A stretch of 64,000 nt of DNA from Flavobacteriales bacterium ALC-1. Its GTDB lineage: Bacteria; Bacteroidota; Bacteroidia; Flavobacteriales; Flavobacteriaceae. The translations under genes and the position numbers were made by a program. The DNA lies in NCBI GenBank assembly GCA_000171875.1, contig ABHI01000002.1, positions 248,001 through 312,000 of the forward strand. Reading direction: 5' to 3'. The notes under the pieces were generated by a model. It was not told the origin of the DNA and did no database searches. It worked only from the letters and a program-made list of their open reading frames with translations. This document shows positions 8,274 to 17,129 of the stretch, piece after piece; the first letter of the stretch is position 1, and each line of letters begins with the position of its first letter.

Positions 8274-9632
8274 TTAAACCAGATATCCAACCAGGTCTTC
8301 AATCTTAGAAATCAATTGAATTTTTATCGAGGTGTTTTTAAGAGCTATTTTATTGTACTTAGATACAAAAATGGTAGAGAACCCTAATTTTTCTGCTTCT
8401 AAAATACGTTGTTCCACACGTTGTACAGGTCTAATTTCCCCAGACAATCCAACCTCAGCTGCAAAACAATAATCACTTGGCAAAGCAACATCTTCGTTAG
8501 ACGATAAAATGGAAGCCACAACCGCTAAATCTATTGCAGGATCATCAACGGTAATACCACCTGTAATATTTAAAAATACATCTTTTGCTCCCAAACGGAA
8601 TCCTGCACGTTTTTCTAAAACCGCTAATAACATGTTTAGTCGTTTGGCATTAAAACCAGTAGCAGAACGTTGAGGCGTGCCATAAACTGCTGTGCTTACC
8701 AATGCTTGTACTTCAATCATTAATGGTCTTAAACCTTCTAATGTTGCTGCAACCGCATTACCAGATAATTCGCCATCTTTTTCTGAAATTAATATTTCTG
8801 ACGGATTAGAAACTTCACGAAGTCCAGAACCTTGCATTTCGTATATCCCTAATTCATTTGTAGAACCAAATCTGTTTTTATTAGCTCTTAAAATTCTAAA
8901 TACATGGTTTCTATCACCTTCAAACTGAAGAACCGTGTCAACCATATGCTCCAAAATTTTTGGACCTGCAATATGACCGTCTTTTGTTATATGGCCAATC
9001 AACAAAACGGGAGTAGCTGTTTCTTTAGCAAATTTAATAAGTTCAGTAGTACATTCTTTGATTTGCGAAATACTTCCTGCTGAAGATTCTATATAATCAC
9101 TATGTAAAGTTTGAATAGAATCGATAACCACAATATCTGGTTGGAGTTTTTCGATTTGCTTAAATATATTTTGCGTTTTGGTCTCTGTAAGGATGTAACA
9201 ATTACTACTCTTTGAATTAATACGTTCGGCGCGCATTTTTATTTGCTTCTGACTTTCTTCACCAGAAACATAAAGGGTTTTATACTGAAGTTTTAATGCT
9301 ATTTGAAGTAATAATGTACTTTTTCCAATACCTGGTTCACCTCCCAAAAGGGTTAATGAACCATGTACCATTCCACCACCAAGTACACGATTAAATTCAG
9401 CATCTTGCATATTTAATCTTGCCTCTTGAGAAGTGTCAATCTCATTTATTTTTAAAGGTCTTGATGTCCGTTTAGTTGTCGAGGATGGTGTTTTCCAGTC
9501 ACTCTTTTCTGGTTTCTGAATGACTTCTTCTGCAATGGTATTCCATTCTTTACAAGATGTACACTGTCCTTGCCATTTGGCATATTGACTACCACAGTTT
9601 TGACAAAAAAAAGTTGTTTTTACTTTAGCCAT
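8274..9632 (-). CDS. radA: DNA repair protein RadA
   Basis: RadA is a RecA-like ATPase and branch-migration helicase used in recombinational repair. The 452-residue protein shows the C4 zinc finger at the N-terminus (CQNCGSQYAKWQGQCTSC), Walker A GGEPGIGKST near residue 95, the diagnostic KNRFG motif (RANKNRFGSTNE) and a C-terminal Lon-protease-like domain. A TTG codon seven codons further upstream would give MIPQEV before MAKVKTTFFC; the ATG at 9632 gives the family's usual MAKxKTxFxC start and is preferred. Confidence 0.95.
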   Translation of the reverse strand: MAKVKTTFFCQNCGSQYAKWQGQCTSCKEWNTIAEEVIQKPEKSDWKTPSSTTKRTSRPLKINEIDTSQEARLNMQDAEFNRVLGGGMVHGSLTLLGGEPGIGKSTLLLQIALKLQYKTLYVSGEESQKQIKMRAERINSKSSNCYILTETKTQNIFKQIEKLQPDIVVIDSIQTLHSDYIESSAGSISQIKECTTELIKFAKETATPVLLIGHITKDGHIAGPKILEHMVDTVLQFEGDRNHVFRILRANKNRFGSTNELGIYEMQGSGLREVSNPSEILISEKDGELSGNAVAATLEGLRPLMIEVQALVSTAVYGTPQRSATGFNAKRLNMLLAVLEKRAGFRLGAKDVFLNITGGITVDDPAIDLAVVASILSSNEDVALPSDYCFAAEVGLSGEIRPVQRVEQRILEAEKLGFSTIFVSKYNKIALKNTSIKIQLISKIEDLVGYLV

Positions 9633-9832
9633 GTTCACTTCTTGAGGTATCAAGAATTGGTTTAAATTTTTAAACAGCTAAATTAAGATAATTTTAGTTG
9701 ATGTCTTTAAACCAACTTACAATTGCTAAAACCTTTAATGTTGCCAGTTTTGATGGTAAATTAGAAAACAAAAATTGTTTTGTTTTTCTGTATAATGCTT
9801 CAAAAAAGTAGTCTGTTGATACTGTATTTTTT

Positions 9833-11047
9833 TTAATTTTCTTCATTATCTACCTCCTCTTCTAGTTCTTCTAATTCCTCTAGCTCTTCATCATCTACAT
9901 CAGCTACTAATGCTAAAGTAAGCTCTTCAATTTTAGCAGATATATAATCCTTGTCAATGTTGGTGGCATCATTTAAAATTAATGCAGATTCGTAAAGCTT
10001 TTTTGCTTTCTTAGTTTTTCCTAACATCTCAGCAGAATGAGCTATATAATAAGTTCCTAGCATTGTTTCAGGAAATAGTTTATTTGCTAATTTTCCTAAT
10101 TTACTAAGTGATTTATAGTCTTCGCGTTGCTCTGCTACTTTAGCTACTTTTTCGAGTTCTATTTCACTAATTTCTTTTGTGATACCAAACAGTTTTTCAA
10201 TTCTTTTGTATCTATCAACCAAGTAGTCATCTAAAGTTCCTTCATAATTAAATACTTTTTCTTCTAGTTCCTTTTCTCTGAGTGGGTTATATATCTCAAA
10301 AATTTTATCAAACGATTTTGCAATCGCACTAGTAACAAGTGAATAATGTGTTTCACCTTCGAAATCATCAAAATAATATGTTACATTCTGATTTTCAACT
10401 TCACTTATTAGCGCATTAGTTGATAGTATGTTTTCACGTATTTCAGGAATATCCTTTTCTGAAGTCGCCATGTAATAAAACACATCGTCTTTAAAAATAT
10501 TTAAACGTTTAGACACAAAATTTCTTAATGATCCAACAAAATCAGGACTGATATTAACATAAGCTTGAAAAGAAGGATCTTCTTGAAATAAATAAGAATT
10601 AATAAAATTACCCATAATATCATGACCAACGGCAACTCTAAATTTACTTGTATTGTATTTCTTGTCTAGGTAGGGTAATAATTCTGTAGATATAAACTCG
10701 TGAAATCTTAACCCAGAATCCATAGGTAAGCCTGTGAGTGCTTCATAATAGCTATCATATTCGCGCTCTTCACCCTGAAGAATACCAACAACTATTGAGC
10801 TTGGCATATCATCAAAATAAGTTTGAAAATCTATTTGCCCTGTAACAGGTTCAAATAAATAATCGGCGTCAAAAACAATAATTAAAGGGTACTTTATTTC
10901 TGAATCTGGATCATAACCCTCAGGAAGTTTAATTTTTAGTTTTCTAATAGAATTAAGACGTTCAGAAGGTATTTCTTCGTAAGATACTTGTGCATGTATA
11001 GGTAGGTAAAAAGCAAAAGTAAGAACTATTAAAATAGCTTTTCTCAT
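9833..11047 (-). CDS. Secreted esterase-fold protein with Asp at the nucleophile position (paralogue B)
   Basis: This 404-residue protein has a signal peptide ending in HAQ, then an alpha/beta-hydrolase domain of the putative-esterase (siderophore-esterase-like) family: KYPLIIVFDADYLF, VAVGHDIMGNF and FEGETHYSLV. The nucleophile elbow normally reads GHSxGG; here it is G141-H142-D143. The catalytic-histidine context (H234) is intact. Residues about 265-380 look helical and TPR-like, and the tail is a very acidic run of Glu/Leu. It is the downstream member of a tandem pair with the gene at 11126. It may be a pseudo-enzyme or an Asp-nucleophile hydrolase; the substrate is unknown. Confidence 0.75.
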   Translation of the reverse strand: MRKAILIVLTFAFYLPIHAQVSYEEIPSERLNSIRKLKIKLPEGYDPDSEIKYPLIIVFDADYLFEPVTGQIDFQTYFDDMPSSIVVGILQGEEREYDSYYEALTGLPMDSGLRFHEFISTELLPYLDKKYNTSKFRVAVGHDIMGNFINSYLFQEDPSFQAYVNISPDFVGSLRNFVSKRLNIFKDDVFYYMATSEKDIPEIRENILSTNALISEVENQNVTYYFDDFEGETHYSLVTSAIAKSFDKIFEIYNPLREKELEEKVFNYEGTLDDYLVDRYKRIEKLFGITKEISEIELEKVAKVAEQREDYKSLSKLGKLANKLFPETMLGTYYIAHSAEMLGKTKKAKKLYESALILNDATNIDKDYISAKIEELTLALVADVDDEELEELEELEEEVDNEEN

Positions 11048-11125
11048 TAGTAAGTAGGTTTAGTTTTGGGACACCAAACATACTAAAATATCGTTAAGAA
11101 GTCAATTTTTTTCGATGAAATGCAC

Positions 11126-12274
11126 TTATCTATCCATTTCCTCTTGGATATCGTATATCTTTTCGAGCATAATTTCTTTATCTATAAACTGCGATGGTTC
11201 TAAAAGTAACCCCGATTTATAACGCTGTAGCGCCCTCTTAAGATTACCCTCTTTTTCATAGTACATACCTAAGTAATAAGCACTTAACATAGATTCAGGA
11301 AATTCCTTCTTAATTAATTTTGCTAATTTTTCTAATGATTCTAAGTCATCTTTTTTATTACATGCAGCAGCAATAGCTCTAATATCATTTTCTATTAATT
11401 TTTTTTCAAATCCATAGAAGTATTCTATGTCTTCATACTTTTTTACCAGATAATCATATGGTGTGTTTTCTGAGGGAAGTACTTTCTCGGTGTATTCTTT
11501 GCTATTAATAGGCTTATAAAATGCAAAAATCTCATTTAAAGCCTTAGGAATGCCTCTTCCAACCAAAGAATAATGATTTGCGTCTTCAAAATCATCAAAC
11601 TTGTAAAATAACTTTTCATTTTGAACAGTTTTTATAACTGAATCATTTTTTATAATTGAAGCTCTCAAAGATTTTACATCAGCATCTCCTGTAGCCATAT
11701 AATAAAACGTTTCCTTATTTAATATAGATAAACGTTGGTGTAACCTATTTATCATTTCTGGAGCTAAATCTGGACTTAAAGCAATATAGGCCCTAAAAAG
11801 AGGCACATCTTTAAATAAATAATAGTTTATGAAATTAGCACCTAAGTCGTGACCAACTATTATTCTAAAATCTGATGCTTTGTAGTTATCCTCAATAAAT
11901 GGTAACAATTCGGTAGCCATAAACTCGTAAAATGAAGCTCCATCATGTGCAGGAAAAAAACTTTCGTCATCATAAAAGAAATCATCTTCTCTTGTGTTTC
12001 CTTGTTTAATTCCTACGATTATGCAATCAGGTATATCTTCCCAATAGGCTTGGTAATCTATATTACCTGCAACGGGCTCAAATAAGTAGTCTCCATCAAA
12101 AACTATAATTAATGGATAGGTGCGTTTATCTTCTGGATCATAATTTCTAGGCAGCTGAATTTTTAATTCACGCTCGCCTTCTAGCTTGTAAGAATCGATT
12201 GTTTTATAAATCGCTTGAGCTTGAATGTTAAGCGCTATAAAGCAGATTATAAGCAGGTTGTAAAAATTCTTCAT
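11126..12274 (-). CDS. Secreted esterase-fold protein with Asp at the nucleophile position (paralogue A)
   Basis: This 382-residue tandem paralogue of the gene at 9833 has the same architecture. The signal peptide ends in IQAQ, and the esterase-fold core has YPLIIVFDGDYLFEPVAG, IIVGHDLGANFINYYLF and FEDANHYSLV. D143 and H234 fall at exactly the same residue numbers as in its neighbour, so the Ser-to-Asp change predates the duplication. The C-terminal region (about 265-375) has a helical TPR-like repeat with GMYYEKEGNLKRALQRYKSGL. It lacks the acidic tail of the other copy. The 78-base gap suggests one transcript for both. Confidence 0.75.
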   Translation of the reverse strand: MKNFYNLLIICFIALNIQAQAIYKTIDSYKLEGERELKIQLPRNYDPEDKRTYPLIIVFDGDYLFEPVAGNIDYQAYWEDIPDCIIVGIKQGNTREDDFFYDDESFFPAHDGASFYEFMATELLPFIEDNYKASDFRIIVGHDLGANFINYYLFKDVPLFRAYIALSPDLAPEMINRLHQRLSILNKETFYYMATGDADVKSLRASIIKNDSVIKTVQNEKLFYKFDDFEDANHYSLVGRGIPKALNEIFAFYKPINSKEYTEKVLPSENTPYDYLVKKYEDIEYFYGFEKKLIENDIRAIAAACNKKDDLESLEKLAKLIKKEFPESMLSAYYLGMYYEKEGNLKRALQRYKSGLLLEPSQFIDKEIMLEKIYDIQEEMDR

Positions 12275-12319
12275 TGTATTGTAATGGACTAAATAATTAA
12301 AGCAAGTTAAAAAATATTT

Positions 12320-13279
12320 CTATACTATTGTTTTCTTTCTGTTATAGATGGGAAGGTAAATTAAAGATAAACCACCTAACACTATAATAATTAAGGTTTG
12401 GGTTGACCACATAATCCAACCAAAGGCTCTACTGGGATCTTCTGCTAAACTAAACAGCGAAAACGCAATAACAACTGCTTCTGGAAATGAGCCAATACCT
12501 CCATTAGTTGCGGCAATACTAAAACTAGCCAATATAAACCCTATTAATACAGCAGCAATTGAGATGTTATGTAATTCTGGCAATGCAAATGTGGTTACAT
12601 AAAACATTAAAACATACATTACCCAAATAAATATTGTGTGAAAGATGAAAGCCCATTTCCTTTTCATTTTAAAGATACTCAAGGCTCCTTCTATGAGTCC
12701 TGTAAAAAACGTTTTTACTTTTATAGCAAATTTTGAATTGCTTTTCTTTATAAAAAAGAATACCGACAATCCAATTATTATTAGCGCCAAGCCTCCTAAT
12801 ACTAGTGATGTTGGGTTAAATTTATCAGCGAAATAGTTATATATAAACTCAAATTCTAAGAAAAGTGCTATGGCTATTATTATAAGTAACATAATTGTAT
12901 CCGCTACACGCTCAGCTACAATCGTACCTATTCCTTTATCAAAAGGGATTTTTTCATAATTAGTTAAAATTGAAGCTCTAGCAATTTCTCCTGCTCTGGG
13001 GATTGTAAAATTTATAAGATAAGCTGAATATACAGCCATAAAGCTATTAGTAAATTTTGGTTTATAGCCTAAAGGTTCTGCCATAAACAACCATCTATAA
13101 GCTCTTGATGTATGGCTTAAAATTCCCAAAGTAACTCCTAGAACAATCCATGTGTAGTTAGCATCTTTAAAATATTCTATTAAAGTAGTCACAGAAATCT
13201 GCGACAACGAATACCATACTAAGGCAACTCCTAAGAGTAAGGGTAAAGCAACTTTTAGGATGGATTTAGGTTTGCTCAA
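12320..13279 (-). CDS. Flippase-like/LPG-synthase transmembrane family protein
   Basis: This 319-residue integral membrane protein has about eight hydrophobic segments and belongs to the family of lysylphosphatidylglycerol-synthase transmembrane domains (PF03706 type). Recognisable stretches are SHTSRAYRWLFMAEPLGY, NFTIPRAGEIARASIL and NGGIGSFPEA. It has no aminoacyl-transferase domain, so a lipid flippase or transport role is more likely than LPG synthesis. Translation appears to start at TTG (13279), four bases after panD; no ATG is available before the conserved region. It is the third gene of panC-panD-this gene. Confidence 0.8.
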   Translation of the reverse strand: MSKPKSILKVALPLLLGVALVWYSLSQISVTTLIEYFKDANYTWIVLGVTLGILSHTSRAYRWLFMAEPLGYKPKFTNSFMAVYSAYLINFTIPRAGEIARASILTNYEKIPFDKGIGTIVAERVADTIMLLIIIAIALFLEFEFIYNYFADKFNPTSLVLGGLALIIIGLSVFFFIKKSNSKFAIKVKTFFTGLIEGALSIFKMKRKWAFIFHTIFIWVMYVLMFYVTTFALPELHNISIAAVLIGFILASFSIAATNGGIGSFPEAVVIAFSLFSLAEDPSRAFGWIMWSTQTLIIIVLGGLSLIYLPIYNRKKTIV

Positions 13280-13283
13280 AAGT

Positions 13284-13634
13284 CTATTTTAGAAGATTTG
13301 TAGCTTCGTCTGGAAATACTAAAGACGGTTTAAATACTTTGGCATCTTCAATATCCATAAATGCATATGTGATGAGAATTAAAGTATCTCCCACAGCTAC
13401 TTTACGTGCTGCAGCACCATTTAAGGTGATCTCACCACTGTTACGTGGCCCAGGAATACAATACGTTTCTAGACGCTCACCATTGTCATTATTTACAATC
13501 TGAACTTTTTCTCCTTGTATAATATTGGCAGCTTCCATTAAGTCTTCGTCAATGGTAATACTTCCTATATAGTTAAGGTCAGCACCTGTAACTTTAACGC
13601 GATGAATCTTAGATTTTACAACTTGTATTTGCAT
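13284..13634 (-). CDS. panD: Aspartate 1-decarboxylase
   Basis: PanD makes beta-alanine from aspartate for pantothenate and CoA synthesis. The proenzyme self-cleaves between Gly and Ser to form a pyruvoyl group; the site is visible as YIGS with G24-S25. The length (116 residues) and the blocks [14 protein letters not shown] and [12 protein letters not shown] are canonical. It lies 13 bases after panC on the same strand, so substrate supply and the ligase are co-expressed. Confidence 0.96.
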   Translation of the reverse strand: MQIQVVKSKIHRVKVTGADLNYIGSITIDEDLMEAANIIQGEKVQIVNNDNGERLETYCIPGPRNSGEITLNGAAARKVAVGDTLILITYAFMDIEDAKVFKPSLVFPDEATNLLK

Positions 13635-13647
13635 GAGGCAAAGATAA

Positions 13648-14499
13648 TTAATTTAAGGCGATATTATCTATAAGTCTTATATCTCCTGCATATACAGCTA
13701 TAAAAGCTCTATATGTCTTTTTTGTTGACTTTCTTTTTACTGGCTTTAAGGTTTTTGTATCTGCAATTATAAAATACTCTAACTCTAAGAGTGGTTGCTT
13801 CTTAAATTGCTTTTCAACCCATTCCGTAACATCTTTAGCACTTTTTGTGCCAAACTTAACTTTGGCAGTTTTTAGTGTTTTATATATAAAAGGTGCAATA
13901 ACTCTGTGTTCTTTTGTCAGTCTTGTATTCCTTGAACTCATTGCTAAACCATCTTCGGCTCTATGTATAGTACAACCCACAATTTTTACAGGTATATGAT
14001 GTAACTCAACAAGTTTTTTAATAATCTGTAATTGTTGAAAATCCTTTTCACCAAAGTAAGCAAAGTCTGGTTTTACAATTTCTAGCAAACGTTTTACAAT
14101 TGTGCCAACACCATCAAAATGACCATCTCTAAATGCACCTTCCATCTCGTGTTCTAAGCCATCAAAAGTGAAAGATTGTGATTTTACATTACCTTCATAA
14201 ATATCCTCAACAGATGGTGCATAAACTATAATTGTTGTGTCGCTCAAAGTCAGTAAAAGTGCAACATCAGCGTCTAAAGTTCTTGGGTATTTAACTAAAT
14301 CTTCTTGATTATCGAACTGGGTTGGATTAACGAAAATACTAACAACTACCAAGTCATTTTTTTCCAACCCTTTATTAACTAATGATAAATGACCATTGTG
14401 TAATGCGCCCATTGTTGGTACAAATCCTACAGATTTACCTTGGGCTTTTAAAGCATCTATATGATGCGATAATTCGGTTTTATTAAGAATTTTTTTCAA
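13648..14499 (-). CDS. panC: Pantoate--beta-alanine ligase
   Basis: PanC joins pantoate and beta-alanine with ATP, using the product of the adjacent panD. Nucleotidyltransferase motifs are visible: [15 protein letters not shown] (HxGH) near residues 25-40, FGEKDFQQ near 150 and the KMSKS-like AMSSRNTRL near 190. The length of 283 residues is normal. The start appears to be TTG at 14499, since no ATG precedes [14 protein letters not shown] Bacteroidetes-type promoter lies 26-60 bases upstream. Confidence 0.95.
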   Translation of the reverse strand: MKKILNKTELSHHIDALKAQGKSVGFVPTMGALHNGHLSLVNKGLEKNDLVVVSIFVNPTQFDNQEDLVKYPRTLDADVALLLTLSDTTIIVYAPSVEDIYEGNVKSQSFTFDGLEHEMEGAFRDGHFDGVGTIVKRLLEIVKPDFAYFGEKDFQQLQIIKKLVELHHIPVKIVGCTIHRAEDGLAMSSRNTRLTKEHRVIAPFIYKTLKTAKVKFGTKSAKDVTEWVEKQFKKQPLLELEYFIIADTKTLKPVKRKSTKKTYRAFIAVYAGDIRLIDNIALN

Positions 14500-14524
14500 T
14501 ACTCTAACAAAAAATTAACGTGTG

Positions 14525-14557
14525 CAAACATAATATTTTACTAGCAATCTGCGCAAA
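14525..14557 (-). promoter_or_regulatory. Bacteroidetes-type promoter for panC-panD
   Basis: On the minus strand TATGTTTG (14525-14532) matches the -7 box TAnnTTTG, and TTTG (14554-14557) matches the -33 box with a spacing of 21 bases. The predicted transcript would start about 20 bases before the TTG start of panC. Confidence 0.55.
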
Positions 14558-14563
14558 ATTTTG

Positions 14564-14571
14564 TAATTTTG
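14564..14571 (+). promoter_or_regulatory. -7 box for the starch-synthase-like gene
   Basis: TAATTTTG fits TAnnTTTG and lies 38 bases before the ATG at 14610. No good -33 TTG is seen at the proper distance, so this is a moderate call. It is divergent from the panC promoter within about 45 bases. Confidence 0.4.
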
Positions 14572-14609
14572 CATGTTTTTTACTCTTAATTTTCAAAAGC
14601 AGCAGATTT

Positions 14610-15422
14610 ATGAAAGATAAACGAATATTGTATGTGTCCTCTGAAGTTGTACCATATTTACCAGAAACTGAGATTTCTTCAATGTCATTTGAAGCTCCAA
14701 GAATGGTGAACAAACAAGGAGGTCAGATACGAATATTTATGCCTCGCTTTGGTAATATTAACGAGCGTAGACATCAATTGCACGAGGTGATTAGGCTTTC
14801 GGGTATAAACCTGGTTATCAATGATTTAGATATGCCTTTAATTATAAAAGTAGCTTCAATCCCTAAAGAGCGTATTCAAGTTTACTTTATAGATAACGAA
14901 GATTATTTTAAAAGAAAAGCCACATTGACAGATGAAGATGGCAAATTGTTTTCAGATAATGACGAACGTGCTATTTTCTTTGCTAAAGGCGTTATCGAAA
15001 CTGTTAAAAAATTGAATTGGGCACCAGACATTATTCATGTTAACGGTTGGCTAGCTTCCTTATTACCATTGTATTTAAAGGAATTTTATAAAACTGAGCC
15101 TCTATTTACTGAAAGTAAAATTGTAACCTCTGTATACAATCAAAGCTTTGAAGGTACGTTAGATAAAGACATGTTATCCAAGGTGAATTTTGACGGTTTA
15201 GATGCAGAAGCAACAAAATCATTAGAGAAACCGGATTATATTAATTTAATGAAAATTGCTATTGATAATTCTGATGCCATTATTAGAGGTTCAGAAGAAT
15301 TACCAAAAGAGTTAGATACTTATATAAATGATTTAACAAAACCTGTTTTAGATTTTCATTCGGTTGAAGAATTTGCAGATCCATATACAGAGTTTTATAC
15401 AAATACTGTTTTAAACAGCTAA
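14610..15422 (+). CDS. Glycogen/starch-synthase N-domain protein (GT5-like, no C-terminal GT-B half)
   Basis: The protein begins MKDKRILYVSSEVVPYLPETEIS, the start pattern of the starch-synthase catalytic domain, and contains PDIIHVNGWLASLLPLYL, equivalent to the HxHDW-type region of GlgA. It is only 270 residues long, whereas full glycogen synthase has about 480; the ADP-glucose-binding C-terminal half is absent. The same short form beside panC occurs in related flavobacteria, so it is probably not a fresh truncation. A longer open frame from 14520 begins inside the promoter; the ATG at 14610 is preferred. Enzymatic activity is doubtful. Confidence 0.8.
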   Translation: MKDKRILYVSSEVVPYLPETEISSMSFEAPRMVNKQGGQIRIFMPRFGNINERRHQLHEVIRLSGINLVINDLDMPLIIKVASIPKERIQVYFIDNEDYFKRKATLTDEDGKLFSDNDERAIFFAKGVIETVKKLNWAPDIIHVNGWLASLLPLYLKEFYKTEPLFTESKIVTSVYNQSFEGTLDKDMLSKVNFDGLDAEATKSLEKPDYINLMKIAIDNSDAIIRGSEELPKELDTYINDLTKPVLDFHSVEEFADPYTEFYTNTVLNS

Positions 15423-15430
15423 TACTACCT

Positions 15431-17119
15431 ATGAAAAAGAATAAATTTGCCCTTCATATTACTGCATTTGGTTTTATTATTCTGAGTTTTATTGCTTGCG
15501 ATAAAGACTTTGCGACTTTAGAATCTGATATCATCAATGATGGAAATGCTACAAGTTTCGACATTGTTTCAGAACAATTTGATATTATTTCGTATACTCA
15601 AGCCTTAGGACCTGTACAAACCAATGGACTTGGACTTAATACTTTAGGAATATATGATGATGCTTATGGCAGAACTACGTCTAGTTTTGTAACCCAGGTC
15701 AATCCAATAAGTTATAACCCAGTTTTTGGAGAGGGTGTTCAAATAGATTCTGTTGTCTTAAGAATTCCATTTTTTAGTACTGTTGAAGAAATTGATGATG
15801 ATGAAAATATAACCTATTCATTAGATTCAGTAATTGGTAGAGAGTCTATAAGACTGCGCCTTTTTGAAAACAATTATTTTATTAGAGATTTTAATCCTGA
15901 TGGTGAGTTTAGTGAAAGTCAAGACTATTTTTCTAATAAATCTACCTCAGAAACAGAAACAATATCTGATGCAGCTTTAGAAGGAGAAGAACTAGGTTTT
16001 GTAGAGTACGATGATGACGGCAATATGATTCCTATTGATAATATTATCGATATAAGTGAAGAAGGTTACATACTTACAGAGTTAAATGAGGATGGAGAGA
16101 CTGAGGTTTCTCAAAGGCAAACTCCTGGAATTAGGGTTAAACTAGATACTACGTTTTGGAGAAATAAAATTATCGACAAAGAAGGGGAGGCCGTATTGAG
16201 TAGTCAAAATAATTTTGCAGACTACTTTAGAGGTCTTTATTTTAAAGCAGAACCTGTAGATGACGATGGAAGTTTTTTAATTTTAAACGTAGGTGCTCAA
16301 ACATCTAATATCATTATATATTATACAAGATTAACTCCTTCAACTACGGATGACGAAGATGCTACAGATCAAGCTGTATACCAAATAGGGTTTGGACCAA
16401 ATCGAATTAATTTTATGGATAATAACTTCACAACACCTATTAGTAATGGTGATGAAGTTAATGGAGATAGTAGAATTTATTTAAAAGGGGGAGAAGGTGC
16501 TCTAGCAAGAATAAAACTCTTTAATGGTGATGATATAGATGATATTCCAGAAATGAATGTTTTTGAAACCTTTAAAAATACTTTTGTAGAAACTGATGAA
16601 GACGGAAATTTTGTTAAATCAAAACGCATCATAAATGAAGCTAACCTTGTCTTTTACGTTGACCAGGATATGGTGCAAGATGGCGAACCAAATCGCATTT
16701 ATTTGTATGATATAGAGAATAAAACACCTTTGTTCGATTATTTTGCCGATCTAGGTAGTAGTAGTTTACCTTCGTTTTCTAAAATTAACCATCTTGGTCC
16801 ATTACAACGTGTTGGTGATGAGCAAAATGGAAGCGGTATTAAATACAAACTTAAAATCACAGAACATATTAACGATCTACTAATAAGAGATTCTACTAAT
16901 GTTGATTTAGGTTTAGCTGTTTCTATTAATGTAAATTTAGAAGAGTCATTTGCTCAAAGGAGAGTACAAAATGCTGATGATTCTGATTTTACAACACCAA
17001 TAAGTTCAATAATAACGCCAAGAGGGACTATATTATTTGGTAATAATATACCAAGTAATGATATAAATGCAGACAAAAAAGTGTATTTAGAAATATATTA
17101 CACTGAACCAAATAACTAA
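15431..17119 (+). CDS. DUF4270 family lipoprotein
   Basis: This 562-residue protein has a lipoprotein signal peptide with the lipobox SFIAC and is rich in Asp/Asn and beta-strand patterns, with SVVLRIPFF and repeated LKGGEGALARIKLF-type blocks. These features match the Bacteroidetes family DUF4270, whose role is unknown but which is predicted to be surface-exposed. It begins eight bases after the starch-synthase-like gene and ends ten bases before glmS, so the three genes form one operon. LspA at 1533 would process it. Confidence 0.85.
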   Translation: MKKNKFALHITAFGFIILSFIACDKDFATLESDIINDGNATSFDIVSEQFDIISYTQALGPVQTNGLGLNTLGIYDDAYGRTTSSFVTQVNPISYNPVFGEGVQIDSVVLRIPFFSTVEEIDDDENITYSLDSVIGRESIRLRLFENNYFIRDFNPDGEFSESQDYFSNKSTSETETISDAALEGEELGFVEYDDDGNMIPIDNIIDISEEGYILTELNEDGETEVSQRQTPGIRVKLDTTFWRNKIIDKEGEAVLSSQNNFADYFRGLYFKAEPVDDDGSFLILNVGAQTSNIIIYYTRLTPSTTDDEDATDQAVYQIGFGPNRINFMDNNFTTPISNGDEVNGDSRIYLKGGEGALARIKLFNGDDIDDIPEMNVFETFKNTFVETDEDGNFVKSKRIINEANLVFYVDQDMVQDGEPNRIYLYDIENKTPLFDYFADLGSSSLPSFSKINHLGPLQRVGDEQNGSGIKYKLKITEHINDLLIRDSTNVDLGLAVSINVNLEESFAQRRVQNADDSDFTTPISSIITPRGTILFGNNIPSNDINADKKVYLEIYYTEPNN

Positions 17120-17129
17120 AAATTAACCT

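Noticed and set aside
9633..9653. TTG start giving seven more residues for RadA
   Set aside because: The ATG at 9632 gives the conserved MAKxKTxFxC N-terminus.
9758..9790. AT-rich hairpin AGAAAACAAAA/TTTTGTTTTTCT between radA and the esterase-like gene
   Set aside because: Nearly pure A/T stem with no GC core; not separable from background composition.
14520..14609. An N-terminal extension (MCKHNILLAI...) for the starch-synthase-like protein
   Set aside because: It covers the divergent promoter and begins before the likely transcription start; the conserved family start is at 14610.
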